DNA of 64,000 bases from Streptomyces toxytricini (lineage in GTDB: Bacteria > Actinomycetota > Actinomycetes > Streptomycetales > Streptomycetaceae): assembly GCF_014649915.1 (NCBI RefSeq), contig NZ_BMTY01000021.1:62001-126000 (forward strand), read 5' to 3'. The notes beneath the pieces were generated by a model. The model searched no databases and had not been told where the DNA came from. It saw only the letters and a list, made by a program, of their open reading frames with translations. This document shows positions 16,258-25,353 of the stretch, piece by piece; positions within the stretch are counted from its first letter, which is position 1, and each line of letters starts with the position of its first letter. The position numbers and the translations under genes were made by a program.

Positions 16258-17963
16258 CAGAACTCTCCCGAGGTCTTGTCGGGGCGCAGCCGCTCCAGCA
16301 CCAGCAGGGCGGCCGCGCACACCAGCATCAGCACGGTGCTCAGCGCCATGGCCTGCCCGTAGTTCAGGTCCCCGGCCCGCCCCAGCAGCCGGGCCACCGC
16401 CACCGGCAGGGTCGGCCGGTCGGCCCGGGCGATGAACACGGTCGCGCCGAACTCCCCGAGGGACACGGCGAAGGCGAACCCGGCCGCGATGAGCAGCGCC
16501 CGCCGCACCAGCGGCAGGTCCACCTCCCGCCAGGCCCGCAGCGGGGAGGCGCCGAGCACGGCGGCGGCCTCGCGCAGCCGCTCGTCGACGGCGCGCAGCA
16601 CCGGCAGCATGGTGCGGACGACGAACGGGACGCCGACCAGCGCCTGCGCCAGCGGGACGAGCAACCAGGAGGTCCGCAGGTCCAGCGGCGGCTCGTCGAG
16701 GGTGATCAGGAATCCGAAGCCGACGGTCACGGCGGACACCCCGAGCGGCAGCATCAGCAGCGCGTCGAAGCCGCGGACGAAGGGCCCGGCGCGCCGGGTC
16801 AGGGCGGCGGCCGCGAGGCCTCCGACGAGCAGGGCGATGCCGGTGGCGGCGAGGGCGTACTCCAGGGAGTTGCGGACGGCCTCCAGCGGCGGGACCAGGA
16901 AGGTGCCGCCGCCGGAGCCGGCCCGCGACAGCGCCTCGTAGTAGCCGGTGCCGTAGCCGCCGGGGGTGTCGAAGGACCGCTCGACGAGCACGCCGAGCGG
17001 CAGCACGATCAGCAGGGCCACGGTCAGCAGCACCCCGCCGAGCAGCAGCCGCTGCCCGGTGCCGCGCGGCGGGTGCGCGGTCCGCGCGGGGTCCACGAGG
17101 CGCAGCGCGGTCTCGCGGCGGCGCACCGTCCACGCGTGCACGGCGAGGATCCCCGCGACGGCGGCGAACTGGACCAGCGTCAGCACGGCGGCGGTGGACA
17201 GGTCGAGGAGCTGGGCGGTCTGCCGGTAGACCTCCACCTCCAGGGTGGCGTACGAGGGCCCGCCGAGGATCTGCACGACGCCGAACGAGGTGAAGGTGAA
17301 GAGGAACACCATGACGGCGGCGGCTGCGACGGCCGGAGCCAGCGCCGGCAGGGTGACCTGCCGCCAGGCGGCGAGGCGGCCCGCGCCGAGCACCCGGGCG
17401 GCCTCCTCCTGCCGCGGGTCGAGCTGCGCCCACAGCCCGCCGACGGTGCGGACGACGACGGCGTAGTTGAAGAAGACGTGCGCGAGCAGGATCGCCCACA
17501 CGGTCGTGTCGAGCCGGACCCCCCACAGCTCCTGCGTCAGCCCGCCGCGGCCCACCAGGGCGAGGAAGGCGGTGCCGACGACCACGGTCGGCAGCACGAA
17601 GGGGATGGTGACGACGGCGCGCAGGACCTGCTTGCCGGGGAAGTCGAGCCGGGCGAAGACGTACGCGGCGGGCAGCGCGACCAGCAGGGTGAGGGCCGTG
17701 GAGGCGAGCGCCTGCCAGGCGGTGAACCACAGGACGCCGGCGATGCCGGGCTCCGCGAGCACGTCGCCGATGCGGCCGAGCTGCCATCCGGCGTCCGTCT
17801 TCAGGCCCCGGCCGACGATGGCGGCGACCGGGTAGGCGAAGAACAGCCCGAAGAAGGCCAGCGGCACGGCCATCAGGGCGAGCCTGGCGGCCGCGCCGCG
17901 TGCGGCGCGGGGCCGGGAGGGCCCCGCGCCGGCGCCGGCTACTTCACGACGAGCGAGGTCCAC
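16257..17963 (-). CDS. Thiamine-type ABC transporter double permease (ThiP-like)
   Basis: A 568-residue membrane protein made of two fused BinT-type permease halves, each with about six helices. The EAA loops are visible as QEEAARVLGAGRLAAWRQV and LREAAAVLGASPLRAWREV. This fused form is usual for ThiP. The start is uncertain: I chose the in-frame GTG at 17963, which overlaps the binding-protein gene by 25 bp and keeps a positively charged N-terminus. The next ATG, near 17873, would begin at the first helix. It is the middle gene of the binding protein, permease and ATPase operon. Confidence 0.88.
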   Translation of the reverse strand: MDLARREVAGAGAGPSRPRAARGAAARLALMAVPLAFFGLFFAYPVAAIVGRGLKTDAGWQLGRIGDVLAEPGIAGVLWFTAWQALASTALTLLVALPAAYVFARLDFPGKQVLRAVVTIPFVLPTVVVGTAFLALVGRGGLTQELWGVRLDTTVWAILLAHVFFNYAVVVRTVGGLWAQLDPRQEEAARVLGAGRLAAWRQVTLPALAPAVAAAAVMVFLFTFTSFGVVQILGGPSYATLEVEVYRQTAQLLDLSTAAVLTLVQFAAVAGILAVHAWTVRRRETALRLVDPARTAHPPRGTGQRLLLGGVLLTVALLIVLPLGVLVERSFDTPGGYGTGYYEALSRAGSGGGTFLVPPLEAVRNSLEYALAATGIALLVGGLAAAALTRRAGPFVRGFDALLMLPLGVSAVTVGFGFLITLDEPPLDLRTSWLLVPLAQALVGVPFVVRTMLPVLRAVDERLREAAAVLGASPLRAWREVDLPLVRRALLIAAGFAFAVSLGEFGATVFIARADRPTLPVAVARLLGRAGDLNYGQAMALSTVLMLVCAAALLVLERLRPDKTSGEF

Positions 17964-19072
17964 GTCTTGACCCACTGCTCCCGGTTCTTGGCGATGGCGT
18001 CGGGAGCCACGGTCTCGGGCTTCTCCACGACGGCGCCGTGCTTGGTGAACAGCTCGGGCAGCTGCGCGTCCTTGACGACGGGGTTCACGAACATCTTGAG
18101 CGGCATGTCCTCCTGGAACTTCTTGCCGATCATGAAGTCGATGAGCGCCTTGCCTCCCGCCTCGTTCTTCGCTCCCTTGAGCAGGCCAGCGAACTCGGTC
18201 TGGCGGAAGCACGTGCCGGTGGCGACGCCCGTGGGGGCCTCGGCCGGCTGCGGCTCGGCGTAGAGGACCTCGACCGGCGGGCTGGAGGCGTACGAGACGA
18301 CCAGCGGGCGGTCGCCCTTGGCCTTCTTGCCGCCGGCGGAGCCGGAGAAGCGCTCGTTGTAGGCCTGCTCCCAGCCGTCGACGACCTCGACGCCGTTGGC
18401 CTTCAGCTTGGCCCAGTAGTCCTTCCAGCCTCCCCCAGAGGCTCCGCCCTGGGAGGTGCCCCCATCGCCGTACTTGCCGACGGTGGCCAGCAGGAAGCTG
18501 AGGCCGGGCGAGGAGGTCGCCGCGTTCTCGACGACCAGCAGGTCCTTGTACTCGGGCTTGGCGAGGTCGTCGAGGGTCTGCGGCGGGGCGAGCTTCCTGT
18601 CGGCGAAGTACGCCTTGTCGTAGTTGACGCAGATGTCGCCGGAGTCGACGGGAGTGACCCGGTGCTGCGCGTCGAGGACGAACTCCGGCTTGACCGCGTC
18701 GAGGCCCTTCGCCTCGTACGGGGTGAAGATCCCGTTGTCGAGGGCGCGCGAGAGGAGGGTGTTGTCGACGCCGAAGAAGACGTCTCCGCGGGGGGAGCCC
18801 TTGGTGAGGATCTCCTGGTTGAGGGCGGTGCCGGCGTCCCCGGAGTTGAGGACCTTCACGGTGTGGCCGGTCTGCTGCTCGAACTCCTTGAGGACCGCAT
18901 CGGTCACGGCGAAGGAGTCGTGGGTGACGAGCGTGACGGTCTTCTGCGCCGGCTTTCCGCTGCCGTCGGCCGCGGACCCGTCCCCGCTGCCGCCGCCGCA
19001 GGCGGTGAGCGCGGAGGCGCCGAGGGCGGTCGCGAGCGCGGTGGCCGCGAGTCTCCGGGTGGTGGTGCTCAC
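17939..19072 (-). CDS. Thiamine-type ABC transporter substrate-binding lipoprotein (ThiB-like)
   Basis: A 377-residue binding protein with a signal peptide and lipobox SALTAC near residue 25. Its mature part begins with a Gly/Ser linker, then VTLVTHDSFAVTD. The segments GDAGTALNQEILTKGSPRGD and FFGVDNTLLSRAL are characteristic of thiamine-binding proteins. The start is the GTG at 19072, eight bases after AGGAGG. A TPP riboswitch lies upstream, so thiamine or a phosphate ester is the likely ligand. Twelve residues (GGTSQGGASGGG) come from a 36-bp palindromic element inserted in frame at 18429-18464. Confidence 0.92.
   Translation of the reverse strand: MSTTTRRLAATALATALGASALTACGGGSGDGSAADGSGKPAQKTVTLVTHDSFAVTDAVLKEFEQQTGHTVKVLNSGDAGTALNQEILTKGSPRGDVFFGVDNTLLSRALDNGIFTPYEAKGLDAVKPEFVLDAQHRVTPVDSGDICVNYDKAYFADRKLAPPQTLDDLAKPEYKDLLVVENAATSSPGLSFLLATVGKYGDGGTSQGGASGGGWKDYWAKLKANGVEVVDGWEQAYNERFSGSAGGKKAKGDRPLVVSYASSPPVEVLYAEPQPAEAPTGVATGTCFRQTEFAGLLKGAKNEAGGKALIDFMIGKKFQEDMPLKMFVNPVVKDAQLPELFTKHGAVVEKPETVAPDAIAKNREQWVKTWTSLVVK
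18429..18464 (-). repeat. Dispersed Streptomyces palindromic element inserted in thiB
   Basis: On the minus strand this 36-bp stretch begins TGGGGGCACCTCCCAG and ends CTGGGGGAGG. It is the layout of a short palindromic repeat that I recall as abundant between Streptomyces genes. Here it is 12 codons long and keeps the frame, adding a Gly/Ser-rich loop between KYGD and WKDYW. Confidence 0.65.
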
Positions 19073-19109
19073 TGGTGATTCCTCCTGGGTGTGACCAGGA
19101 GAAGACGCG

Positions 19110-19148
19110 GCCCTGCCGGGCGCTTCGCGAGCGGACGCCGGGCAGGGC
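19110..19148 (-). terminator. Hairpin between TPP riboswitch and thiB, likely expression platform
   Basis: Arms 19110-19122 and 19136-19148 pair at 12 of 13 positions. The hairpin lies just downstream of the aptamer and 38 nt before the thiB start. It could be the terminator arm of the riboswitch. The ribosome binding site itself (AGGAGG) is outside the stem. Confidence 0.6.
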
Positions 19149-19164
19149 GCAACAGCTTGAGTGG

Positions 19165-19260
19165 TGACCGAACTCCCTACCCCGAATGACCGGGGCGAGG
19201 TTCAGAGGGTCTGCGGTGGACGGTGACCGCACTCTCAGCGCTGTGGCGCTCCCCTGTCGG
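19165..19260 (-). ncRNA. TPP riboswitch (THI element)
   Basis: Read on the minus strand, the segment opens with ACAGGGGAGC, continues with GCGCTGAGAGTGCG and ACCCTCTGAACCT, and closes with TTCGGGGTAGGGAG. These are the conserved P1, P3 and pyrimidine/pyrophosphate-sensor parts of the thiamine pyrophosphate aptamer. It precedes the thiamine-type ABC operon and should switch it off when TPP is plentiful. Confidence 0.93.
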
Positions 19261-19339
19261 AATGTGGAATTGGTTCGGCCACAGGGTACCCCGCGGCCGG
19301 TTCCCCACCTCTCGGGCCTCCGCTGTCCGGCCGGGGCCG

Positions 19340-20455
19340 TCAGCGCTCGGCGGCCGCCAGCTGCCCGCAGGCGCCGTCGATCTCCTGGCCGCGGGTGTCG
19401 CGGACGGTGACCGGCACGCCGTGGCGGGCGATGGCCTCGACGAAGGCACGCTCGTCCTCGGGCCGCGAGGCGGTCCACTTGGAGCCGGGCGTCGGGTTCA
19501 GCGGGATCAGGTTGACGTGGACGCGCTTGCCCTTGAGCAGCCGGCCGAGGAGGTCGCCGCGCCAGGCCTGGTCGTTGATGTCGCGGATCAGGGCGTACTC
19601 GATGGAGACGCGGCGGCCGGACTTCTCGGCGTACTCCCACGCGGCGTCGAGGACCTCGCGGACCTTCCAGCGGGTGTTCACCGGGACGAGGGTGTCGCGC
19701 AGCTCGTCGTCGGGGGCGTGCAGGGAGACGGCGAGGCGGCACTTGAATCCCTCGTCGGCGAAGCGCAGCATCGCCGGGACGAGGCCGACGGTGGAGACGG
19801 TGATGCCGCGCTGCGACAGGCCGAGGCCGTCGGGCTCGGGGTCGGTCAGCCGGCGGATCGCGCCGACGACGCGGTTGTAGTTGGCGAGGGGCTCGCCCAT
19901 GCCCATGAAGACGATGTTCGACAGCCGGGCGGGGCCGCCGGGGACCTCGCCGTCGCGCAGGGCGCGCATGCCGTCGACGATCTGGTGGACGATCTCCGCG
20001 GTGGACAGGTTGCGGTCCAGCCCGGCCTGGCCGGTGGCGCAGAACGGGCAGTTCATGCCGCAGCCGGCCTGCGAGGAGATGCACATGGTGACCCGGTCGG
20101 GGTAGCGCATCAGGACGGACTCGACGAGGGTGCCGTCGTGCAGGCGCCACAGGGTCTTGCGGGTGGTGTCGTCGTCGCAGGAGATGTGCCGTACGACCTT
20201 CATCAGCTCGGGCAGCAGCTCCTCGCGGAGCTTCTCGCGGGAGCCGGCGGGGATGTCGGTCCACTCGGCCGGGTCGTGGGCGTAGCGGGCGAAGTAGTGC
20301 TGCGAGAGCTGCTTGGCGCGGAACGGCTTCTCGCCGATCGCGGCGACGGCCTCGCGGCGCTCGGCCGGCGTCATGTCGGCCAGGTGCCGCGGCGGCTTCT
20401 TCGCGGCCTTCGGCGCGACGAAGGTGAGCTCTCCCGGAGCGGGGCGGGGTGCCAT
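19340..20455 (-). CDS. rlmN: 23S rRNA (adenine-2503-C2)-methyltransferase RlmN
   Basis: A 371-residue radical-SAM enzyme that methylates C2 of A2503 in 23S rRNA and of A37 in some tRNAs. The 4Fe-4S ligands are in CGMNCPFC at residues 132-139. The second catalytic Cys is in DGACGQL close to the C-terminus, and [12 protein letters not shown] is the GGEP-like motif. Length and motifs are normal for the family. The start is the ATG at 20455 ([10 protein letters not shown]). It is transcribed separately from cdsA, which ends at a strong terminator upstream. Confidence 0.96.
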   Translation of the reverse strand: MAPRPAPGELTFVAPKAAKKPPRHLADMTPAERREAVAAIGEKPFRAKQLSQHYFARYAHDPAEWTDIPAGSREKLREELLPELMKVVRHISCDDDTTRKTLWRLHDGTLVESVLMRYPDRVTMCISSQAGCGMNCPFCATGQAGLDRNLSTAEIVHQIVDGMRALRDGEVPGGPARLSNIVFMGMGEPLANYNRVVGAIRRLTDPEPDGLGLSQRGITVSTVGLVPAMLRFADEGFKCRLAVSLHAPDDELRDTLVPVNTRWKVREVLDAAWEYAEKSGRRVSIEYALIRDINDQAWRGDLLGRLLKGKRVHVNLIPLNPTPGSKWTASRPEDERAFVEAIARHGVPVTVRDTRGQEIDGACGQLAAAER

Positions 20456-20569
20456 GTTCGGTCCTCCTCAGGGCGACGAGGTCTGACGACCCCCGCGCGT
20501 GCGGAGCCGATGGCGATGGCGCTGTCCGCGCCCGGAGACCTCACAGATGCATCCCCGCGATCACGGGGA

Positions 20570-20600
20570 AAGGGCGCACCACCGGTGGTGGTGCGCCCTT
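20570..20600 (-). terminator. Terminator of the cdsA operon
   Basis: A perfect 14-bp stem (20570-20583 with 20587-20600) and 3-nt loop lies 18 nt after the cdsA stop. On the minus strand it is followed by CCCCGTGATCGCGGGG, a second small hairpin that resembles one type I-E CRISPR repeat. Confidence 0.9.
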
Positions 20601-20618
20601 CAGGATAACCCGGTCGGC

Positions 20619-21695
20619 TCAGCCCGTGCCGACGAAGAGGGCCAGCAGCAGCCAGACCACGGGGGCGGTCGGCAGCAGCGAGTCCAGCCGGTCCATGATC
20701 CCGCCGTGGCCGGGGAGCAGCGTGCCCATGTCCTTGATCCCCAGATCCCGCTTGATCATCGACTCGCCGAGGTCGCCGAGGGTGGCGCTGACGGCGACCG
20801 CGAGGCCGAGGACCAGCCCCTGCCACCAGGCGCCCCCGTCGACCAGGAACTCCATGCACAGGGCGCCGGCGGCCATGGCGAAGACGACGGCTCCGAGGAG
20901 CCCCTCGCGCGTCTTGCCGGGACTGATGCGCGGGGCGAGCTTGGTCTTGCCGAAGCGCCAGCCGACCGCGTAGGCCCCGGTGTCGCTGACCACGGTCAGG
21001 ACGAGGAAGGTGACCACGCGCTGGGGGCCGTCGTCCGCGGTGAGGAGCATCGCGACGAAGGTCGCCAGGAACGGCACGTAGAAGGCGGCGAAGACACCGG
21101 CGGTGACGTCCTTGAGGTAGTCCTCCGGCGGTTCGGTCATCCGCCAGACCAGGACCGCGAGCGCGGTCAGGGCCATCGCCACCCAGGCGCCCTCGGCGCC
21201 GCGGACGTACCCGGCGATGACCATGGCGGCGCCGCCGATGGCCAGCGGCACGAGCGGCGCCTTGATGCCCTTCTTCTCCTGGAGCCGGGAGGTGAGCTCC
21301 CACAGGCCCACGACGACCGCGACGACGATGACGCCGACGAAGACCGCCTTGACGATGAACAGCGAAGCGAAGATCACCGCTCCGAGGCCGACACCGACCC
21401 CTATCGCGGCGCGCAGGTCTCGGCCCGCCCGCTTCTTGGGGGGCGGTGGCGAGGCGTCCTGCGGCGCCTGCGAGGGCGGGGGCGGGGGGCTGGGCATGGG
21501 CTCCTGCGGCGGCGTCTCGGCGCGGAACGGGGGGCCGCCTCCAGCGGCGGCCCCCCGATCGCGTGCATCCCGGTCGTCGAAGTCACGGCCGGCGGCATCG
21601 GGCACGATGGGCATGGGCCGAGTCTGCGGGCCCACCAGCGCATCGTATGCGGGACCCGCCGGAACCGGCTCCGCGGCCCAGGGAGAGTCGTTCAT
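20619..21695 (-). CDS. cdsA: Phosphatidate cytidylyltransferase
   Basis: This membrane enzyme makes CDP-diacylglycerol from phosphatidic acid and CTP for phospholipid synthesis. The 358-residue protein has a hydrophilic, Pro-rich N-terminal extension of about 90 residues, then about eight membrane helices. The family signature is near the C-terminus: LGDLGESMIKRDLGIKD followed by GHGGIMDRLDSL. The start ATG at 21695 overlaps the frr stop (ATGA), so it is translationally coupled to frr. The N-terminal extension is common in actinobacteria. Confidence 0.95.
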   Translation of the reverse strand: MNDSPWAAEPVPAGPAYDALVGPQTRPMPIVPDAAGRDFDDRDARDRGAAAGGGPPFRAETPPQEPMPSPPPPPSQAPQDASPPPPKKRAGRDLRAAIGVGVGLGAVIFASLFIVKAVFVGVIVVAVVVGLWELTSRLQEKKGIKAPLVPLAIGGAAMVIAGYVRGAEGAWVAMALTALAVLVWRMTEPPEDYLKDVTAGVFAAFYVPFLATFVAMLLTADDGPQRVVTFLVLTVVSDTGAYAVGWRFGKTKLAPRISPGKTREGLLGAVVFAMAAGALCMEFLVDGGAWWQGLVLGLAVAVSATLGDLGESMIKRDLGIKDMGTLLPGHGGIMDRLDSLLPTAPVVWLLLALFVGTG

Positions 21696-22252
21696 CAGAC
21701 CTCGAGGAGCTCGGCTTCCTTGTGCTTGAGCAGCTCGTCCACCTGCGCGACGTACTTCGCGGTGGTGTCGTCGAGCTCCTTCTCCGCGCGGCGGACCTCG
21801 TCCTCGCCCGTCTCCTTGTCCTTGACGAGCTTGTCGAGGGCGTCCTTGGCCTTGCGGCGGACGGAGCGGATGGAGACGCGGGAGTCCTCGGCCTTGGTGC
21901 GCGCGACCTTGATGTAGTCGCGGCGGCGCTCCTCGGTCAGCTCGGGGAACACCACACGGATGATGTTGCCGTCGTTGCTGGGGTTGACCCCCAGGTCCGA
22001 GTCGCGGATGGCCTGCTCGATGTTGCGCAGGGCGCTCTTGTCGAACGGGGTCACCACGGCCATGCGCGGCTCGGGCACCGAGAAGGACGCGAGCTGGTTG
22101 ATGGGGGTGATGGCGCCGTAGTAGTCCGCCATGATCTTGTTGAACATCGCCGGGTGCGCACGGCCGGTGCGGATCGCGGCGAAGTCTTCCTTGGCGACGA
22201 CGACGGCCTTCTCCATCTTCTCCTCGGCCTCGAGGAGGATTTCTTCGATCAC
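21695..22252 (-). CDS. frr: Ribosome recycling factor
   Basis: This 185-residue factor splits post-termination ribosomes together with EF-G. The sequence shows [17 protein letters not shown], the hinge region and the C-terminal helix [19 protein letters not shown], all typical. I chose the GTG at 22252, with AGGAG six bases upstream, because it gives the usual length; an in-frame ATG at 22267 would add five residues. It follows pyrH after a spacer holding a 13-bp GC hairpin and overlaps cdsA. Confidence 0.95.
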   Translation of the reverse strand: MIEEILLEAEEKMEKAVVVAKEDFAAIRTGRAHPAMFNKIMADYYGAITPINQLASFSVPEPRMAVVTPFDKSALRNIEQAIRDSDLGVNPSNDGNIIRVVFPELTEERRRDYIKVARTKAEDSRVSIRSVRRKAKDALDKLVKDKETGEDEVRRAEKELDDTTAKYVAQVDELLKHKEAELLEV

Positions 22253-22297
22253 CACGTGCTCCTGCATGTCTTGAATGGATGGTTCAGGCGGGCGGTG

Positions 22298-22325
22298 CGG
22301 GTCCGGCCGCGTGCGGCCGGACCCG
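22298..22325 (-). terminator. Intercistronic hairpin between pyrH and frr
   Basis: A perfect 13-bp stem (22298-22310 with 22313-22325) lies 12 nt after the pyrH stop and 45 nt before the frr start. It either terminates most pyrH transcripts or attenuates transcription into frr-cdsA. Confidence 0.75.
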
Positions 22326-22337
22326 GCTGCGGACCGC

Positions 22338-23117
22338 TCAGGCCCGGGTTCCCTGGTCGCTCACGAGCGTGCCGATCTTCTCACCCTTGACGGCGCGGGC
22401 GATATTGCCCTCGGCGAGCAGTTCGAACACCAGGATCGGCAGATCGTTGTCGCGGCACAGCGTGATGGCGGTGGCGTCGGCGACCTTGAGGTCGCGGGAG
22501 AGCACCTCGCCGTACTCCAGTGCGTCGAACTTCACCGCGTCGGGGTTCTTCTTGGGGTCGGAGTCGTAGACCCCGTCGACGCCGTTCTTGCCCATGAGCA
22601 GGGCCTCGGCGTCGATCTCCAGGGCGCGCTGGGCGGCCGTGGTGTCGGTGGAGAAGTACGGCATGCCCATGCCCGCGCCGAAGATCACGACGCGGCCCTT
22701 CTCCAGGTGCCGCACGGCCCGCAGGGGGATGTACGGCTCGGCGACCTGGCCCATGGTGATCGCCGTCTGCACACGGGAGTCGATGCCCTCCTTCTCCAGG
22801 AAGTCCTGGAGGGCGAGGCAGTTCATGACGGTGCCGAGCATGCCCATGTAGTCGGAACGGGCGCGGTCCATGCCGCGCTGCTGGAGTTCGGCGCCGCGGA
22901 AGAAGTTGCCGCCGCCGATCACGACGGCGATCTCCGCGCCGTCGCGGACCACCGCGGCGATCTCACGCGCGATGGCGTGGACGACGTCGGGGTCGACGCC
23001 CAGTCCGCCGCCGCCGGAGAAGGCTTCGCCGGACAGCTTCAGCATGAAGCGGCGGCCCTTCTTCCCGTGGTCGCTCTTGTCGTCGGAAGCGTTGTGGGTG
23101 TCCACGCCCTGATTCAT
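22338..23117 (-). CDS. pyrH: Uridylate kinase (UMP kinase)
   Basis: The enzyme phosphorylates UMP to UDP in pyrimidine synthesis. The 259-residue amino-acid-kinase-fold protein shows [11 protein letters not shown], the nucleotide-binding [25 protein letters not shown], and the acceptor-site [16 protein letters not shown]. The start is the ATG at 23117 (MNQGVDTH), six bases after AGGAG. About 15 extra hydrophilic residues precede the core. A terminator between tsf and pyrH indicates that pyrH begins its own transcription unit. Confidence 0.96.
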   Translation of the reverse strand: MNQGVDTHNASDDKSDHGKKGRRFMLKLSGEAFSGGGGLGVDPDVVHAIAREIAAVVRDGAEIAVVIGGGNFFRGAELQQRGMDRARSDYMGMLGTVMNCLALQDFLEKEGIDSRVQTAITMGQVAEPYIPLRAVRHLEKGRVVIFGAGMGMPYFSTDTTAAQRALEIDAEALLMGKNGVDGVYDSDPKKNPDAVKFDALEYGEVLSRDLKVADATAITLCRDNDLPILVFELLAEGNIARAVKGEKIGTLVSDQGTRA

Positions 23118-23144
23118 GGAGATCTCCTCGTGCACATACGAAGA

Positions 23145-23191
23145 AGGCCATTGCCGGTGGGTCCTCGCGGTTCCCTCTACGGCAATGGCCT
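23145..23191 (-). terminator. Terminator of the rpsB-tsf operon
   Basis: Perfect 12-bp arms AGGCCATTGCCG (23145-23156) and CGGCAATGGCCT (23180-23191) enclose a 23-nt loop, 89 nt after the tsf stop. It separates tsf from pyrH. Confidence 0.85.
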
Positions 23192-23279
23192 CCTCGTCAG
23201 ATCTGCGGTCGTTCCACGCGTACGCGGACGACTGCCTCAGACCCTACCGGGGTCCGGTGCCCGTCGTGTACGGACGGAC

Positions 23280-24116
23280 TCAGATGCCGACCTTGATGCG
23301 CGTGAAGCGCTTCAGGGTGACACCGGCCTCGTCCAGGACCTTCTGGACGGACTTCTTGTTGTCCAGCGCGTACGGCTGGCCCAGGAGGGTGGCGTCCTTG
23401 AAGAAGCCGTTCACGCGGCCCTCGACGATCTTGGCGATGGCGGCCTCGGGCTTGCCCTCCGCGCGGGTGACCTCTTCGGCGATGCGGCGCTCGGACTCGA
23501 CCTTGTCGGCCGGGACGTCCTCGGCGGACAGCCACTGCGGGGCGAACGCGGCGATGTGCTGCGCGACGCCGCGGGCGACCTCGGCGTTCTCCTTGTCCAG
23601 CTCGACCAGGACGCCGATCTGGAACGGCAGGTCGGGCATGGTGCGGTGCATGTAGGAGGTGACGTAGCCACCGGTGAACTGCGCGAAGCGGTCCAGGACG
23701 ATCTTCTCGCCGAGGTTGGCGTTGGCCTCGTCGACGAAGGCGGTGACCGTCTTGCCGGGCTCGATCTCGGAGGCGAGCAGGGCCTCGATGTCGGCCGGGG
23801 AGGTGGCGGCGACGTGGGCGGCCAGCTGGTTGGCGACGGCGAGGAACTTCTCACCCTTGGCGACGAAGTCCGTCTCGCACTTCAGCTCGACGAGGACACC
23901 GGAGGTGTTGTCGTCGGCGATGAGGGAGACGACGGCACCGTTCTCGGCGGAGCGGCCCTCGCGCTTGGCGACGCCCTTCTGACCCTTGATGCGGAGGGCC
24001 TCCTGGGCCTTCTCCACGTCGCCGTCGGCCTCGACGAGCGCGTTCTTGCAGTCCAGCATGCCGGCGCCGGTGAGCTCGCGGAGCTTCTTGACGTCAGCGG
24101 CGGTGTAGTTCGCCAT
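23280..24116 (-). CDS. tsf: Elongation factor Ts
   Basis: EF-Ts exchanges GDP for GTP on EF-Tu. The 278-residue protein begins MANYTAADVKKLRELTGAGM and contains the conserved CETDFVAK segment, whose Asp-Phe contact EF-Tu. The C-terminal module ends VTLKRFTRIKVGI. Length is normal for actinobacteria. It follows rpsB by 136 bp with a strong hairpin between them and is closed by the terminator at 23145-23191. Confidence 0.97.
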   Translation of the reverse strand: MANYTAADVKKLRELTGAGMLDCKNALVEADGDVEKAQEALRIKGQKGVAKREGRSAENGAVVSLIADDNTSGVLVELKCETDFVAKGEKFLAVANQLAAHVAATSPADIEALLASEIEPGKTVTAFVDEANANLGEKIVLDRFAQFTGGYVTSYMHRTMPDLPFQIGVLVELDKENAEVARGVAQHIAAFAPQWLSAEDVPADKVESERRIAEEVTRAEGKPEAAIAKIVEGRVNGFFKDATLLGQPYALDNKKSVQKVLDEAGVTLKRFTRIKVGI

Positions 24117-24158
24117 GAGTCTTTTGCTTCTCTCTCGAAGTCGTAGATCTACGGGTGA

Positions 24159-24199
24159 ACGGCGGAGGAGGCGCGCTCGTGGCGCGGCTCCCCCGCCGT
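24159..24199 (-). terminator. Intercistronic hairpin between rpsB and tsf
   Basis: A stem of 16 pairs in 18 positions (24159-24176 with 24182-24199, two mismatches) lies between the rpsB stop and the tsf start, 42 nt from the latter. It may attenuate or process the rpsB-tsf transcript. Confidence 0.65.
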
Positions 24200-24252
24200 C
24201 ATCGTCCGTGCTGCAAGTGCCCGGAGCGTGAACCCCGGGCCCTTCCAGTGGG

Positions 24253-25101
24253 TCAGGCCTGCTCGGCCTCGGCGGCCGGGGCAGCCTCGGCGGCCGGGGC
24301 GGCCTCGGCGGCGTCGGCCTTCTTCTCGCCCTCGAGCAGGTCGCGCTCCCACTCGGCGAGCGGCTCGCCGGCGGCCTTGTCGCCCGGCTTCGAGTCGCCG
24401 GTCGCAGCGCCGGAGCGGGCGATCAGGCCCTCGGCGACGGCGTCGGCGATGACGCGGGTGAGCAGGGTGACGGAGCGGATCGCGTCGTCGTTGCCCGGGA
24501 TCTTGTAGTCGACCTCGTCGGGGTCGCAGTTGGTGTCGAGGATCGCGACGACCGGGATGTTCAGCTTGCGAGCCTCGCCGACGGCGATGTGCTCCTTCTT
24601 GGTGTCGACGATCCAGACGGCGCTGGGCACCTTCTGCATCTCGCGGATACCACCGAGGGTCTTCTCCAGCTTGGCCTTCTCGCGGGAGAGGACCAGGAGC
24701 TCCTTCTTGGTCAGACCCGAGGACGCGACGTCCTCGAAGTCGATCGCCTCGAGCTCCTTCAGGCGCTGCAGGCGCTTGTAGACCGTGGAGAAGTTGGTGA
24801 GCATGCCGCCGAGCCAGCGCTGGTTGACGTACGGCATGCCGACGCGCGTCGCCTGCTCGGCGATGGCCTCCTGGGCCTGCTTCTTGGTACCGACGAACAT
24901 GATGGAGCCGCCGTGCGCGACGGTCTCCTTGACGAACTCGTAGGCGCGGTCGATGTACGACAGCGACTGGAGCAGGTCGATGATGTAGATGCCGTTGCGC
25001 TCGGTGAAGATGAAGCGCTTCATCTTCGGGTTCCAGCGACGGGTCTGGTGACCGAAGTGGACGCCGCTCTCCAGCAGCTCCCGCATCGTTACGACGGCCA
25101 T
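24253..25101 (-). CDS. rpsB: 30S ribosomal protein S2
   Basis: S2 of the small ribosomal subunit, 282 residues. Landmarks are [44 protein letters not shown] and ILDTNCDPD. The C-terminus ends in an acidic Ala/Glu-rich tail with repeated APAAEA units, usual in actinobacteria. The start is the ATG at 25101, after AAGGAG. It is the first gene of the rpsB-tsf operon. The 252-bp region up to the divergent M23 gene holds its promoter; the leader contains a small CCGGTC/GACCGG hairpin. Confidence 0.97.
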   Translation of the reverse strand: MAVVTMRELLESGVHFGHQTRRWNPKMKRFIFTERNGIYIIDLLQSLSYIDRAYEFVKETVAHGGSIMFVGTKKQAQEAIAEQATRVGMPYVNQRWLGGMLTNFSTVYKRLQRLKELEAIDFEDVASSGLTKKELLVLSREKAKLEKTLGGIREMQKVPSAVWIVDTKKEHIAVGEARKLNIPVVAILDTNCDPDEVDYKIPGNDDAIRSVTLLTRVIADAVAEGLIARSGAATGDSKPGDKAAGEPLAEWERDLLEGEKKADAAEAAPAAEAAPAAEAEQA

Positions 25102-25353
25102 GGCCATCTCCTTGGTTTTCTCGGTTTTGGTCCTGACGCCCCGCTGCGTCCTGCCCCCGTCGAAGGGGACCGAGAGACGCCGGCACCCGGTCTTGCCGAC
25201 CGGCCCCGGGGCGTGCGAAGTCGACCCGGTGACCCGGATCGCCGTAAGAAGTGTACGGGACCGGGCGGTATGCCAGGTGACGCCGCAGTCCACAACCGGC
25301 CCGCCGTCCACAGGCCCGCCCGCGCCCCGCGGCGGCGGGGGCACGCTGGCCGC

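Noticed and set aside
20549-20600. CRISPR array
   Set aside because: Only one repeat-like hairpin is present, with no second copy at spacer distance and no cas gene in the window.
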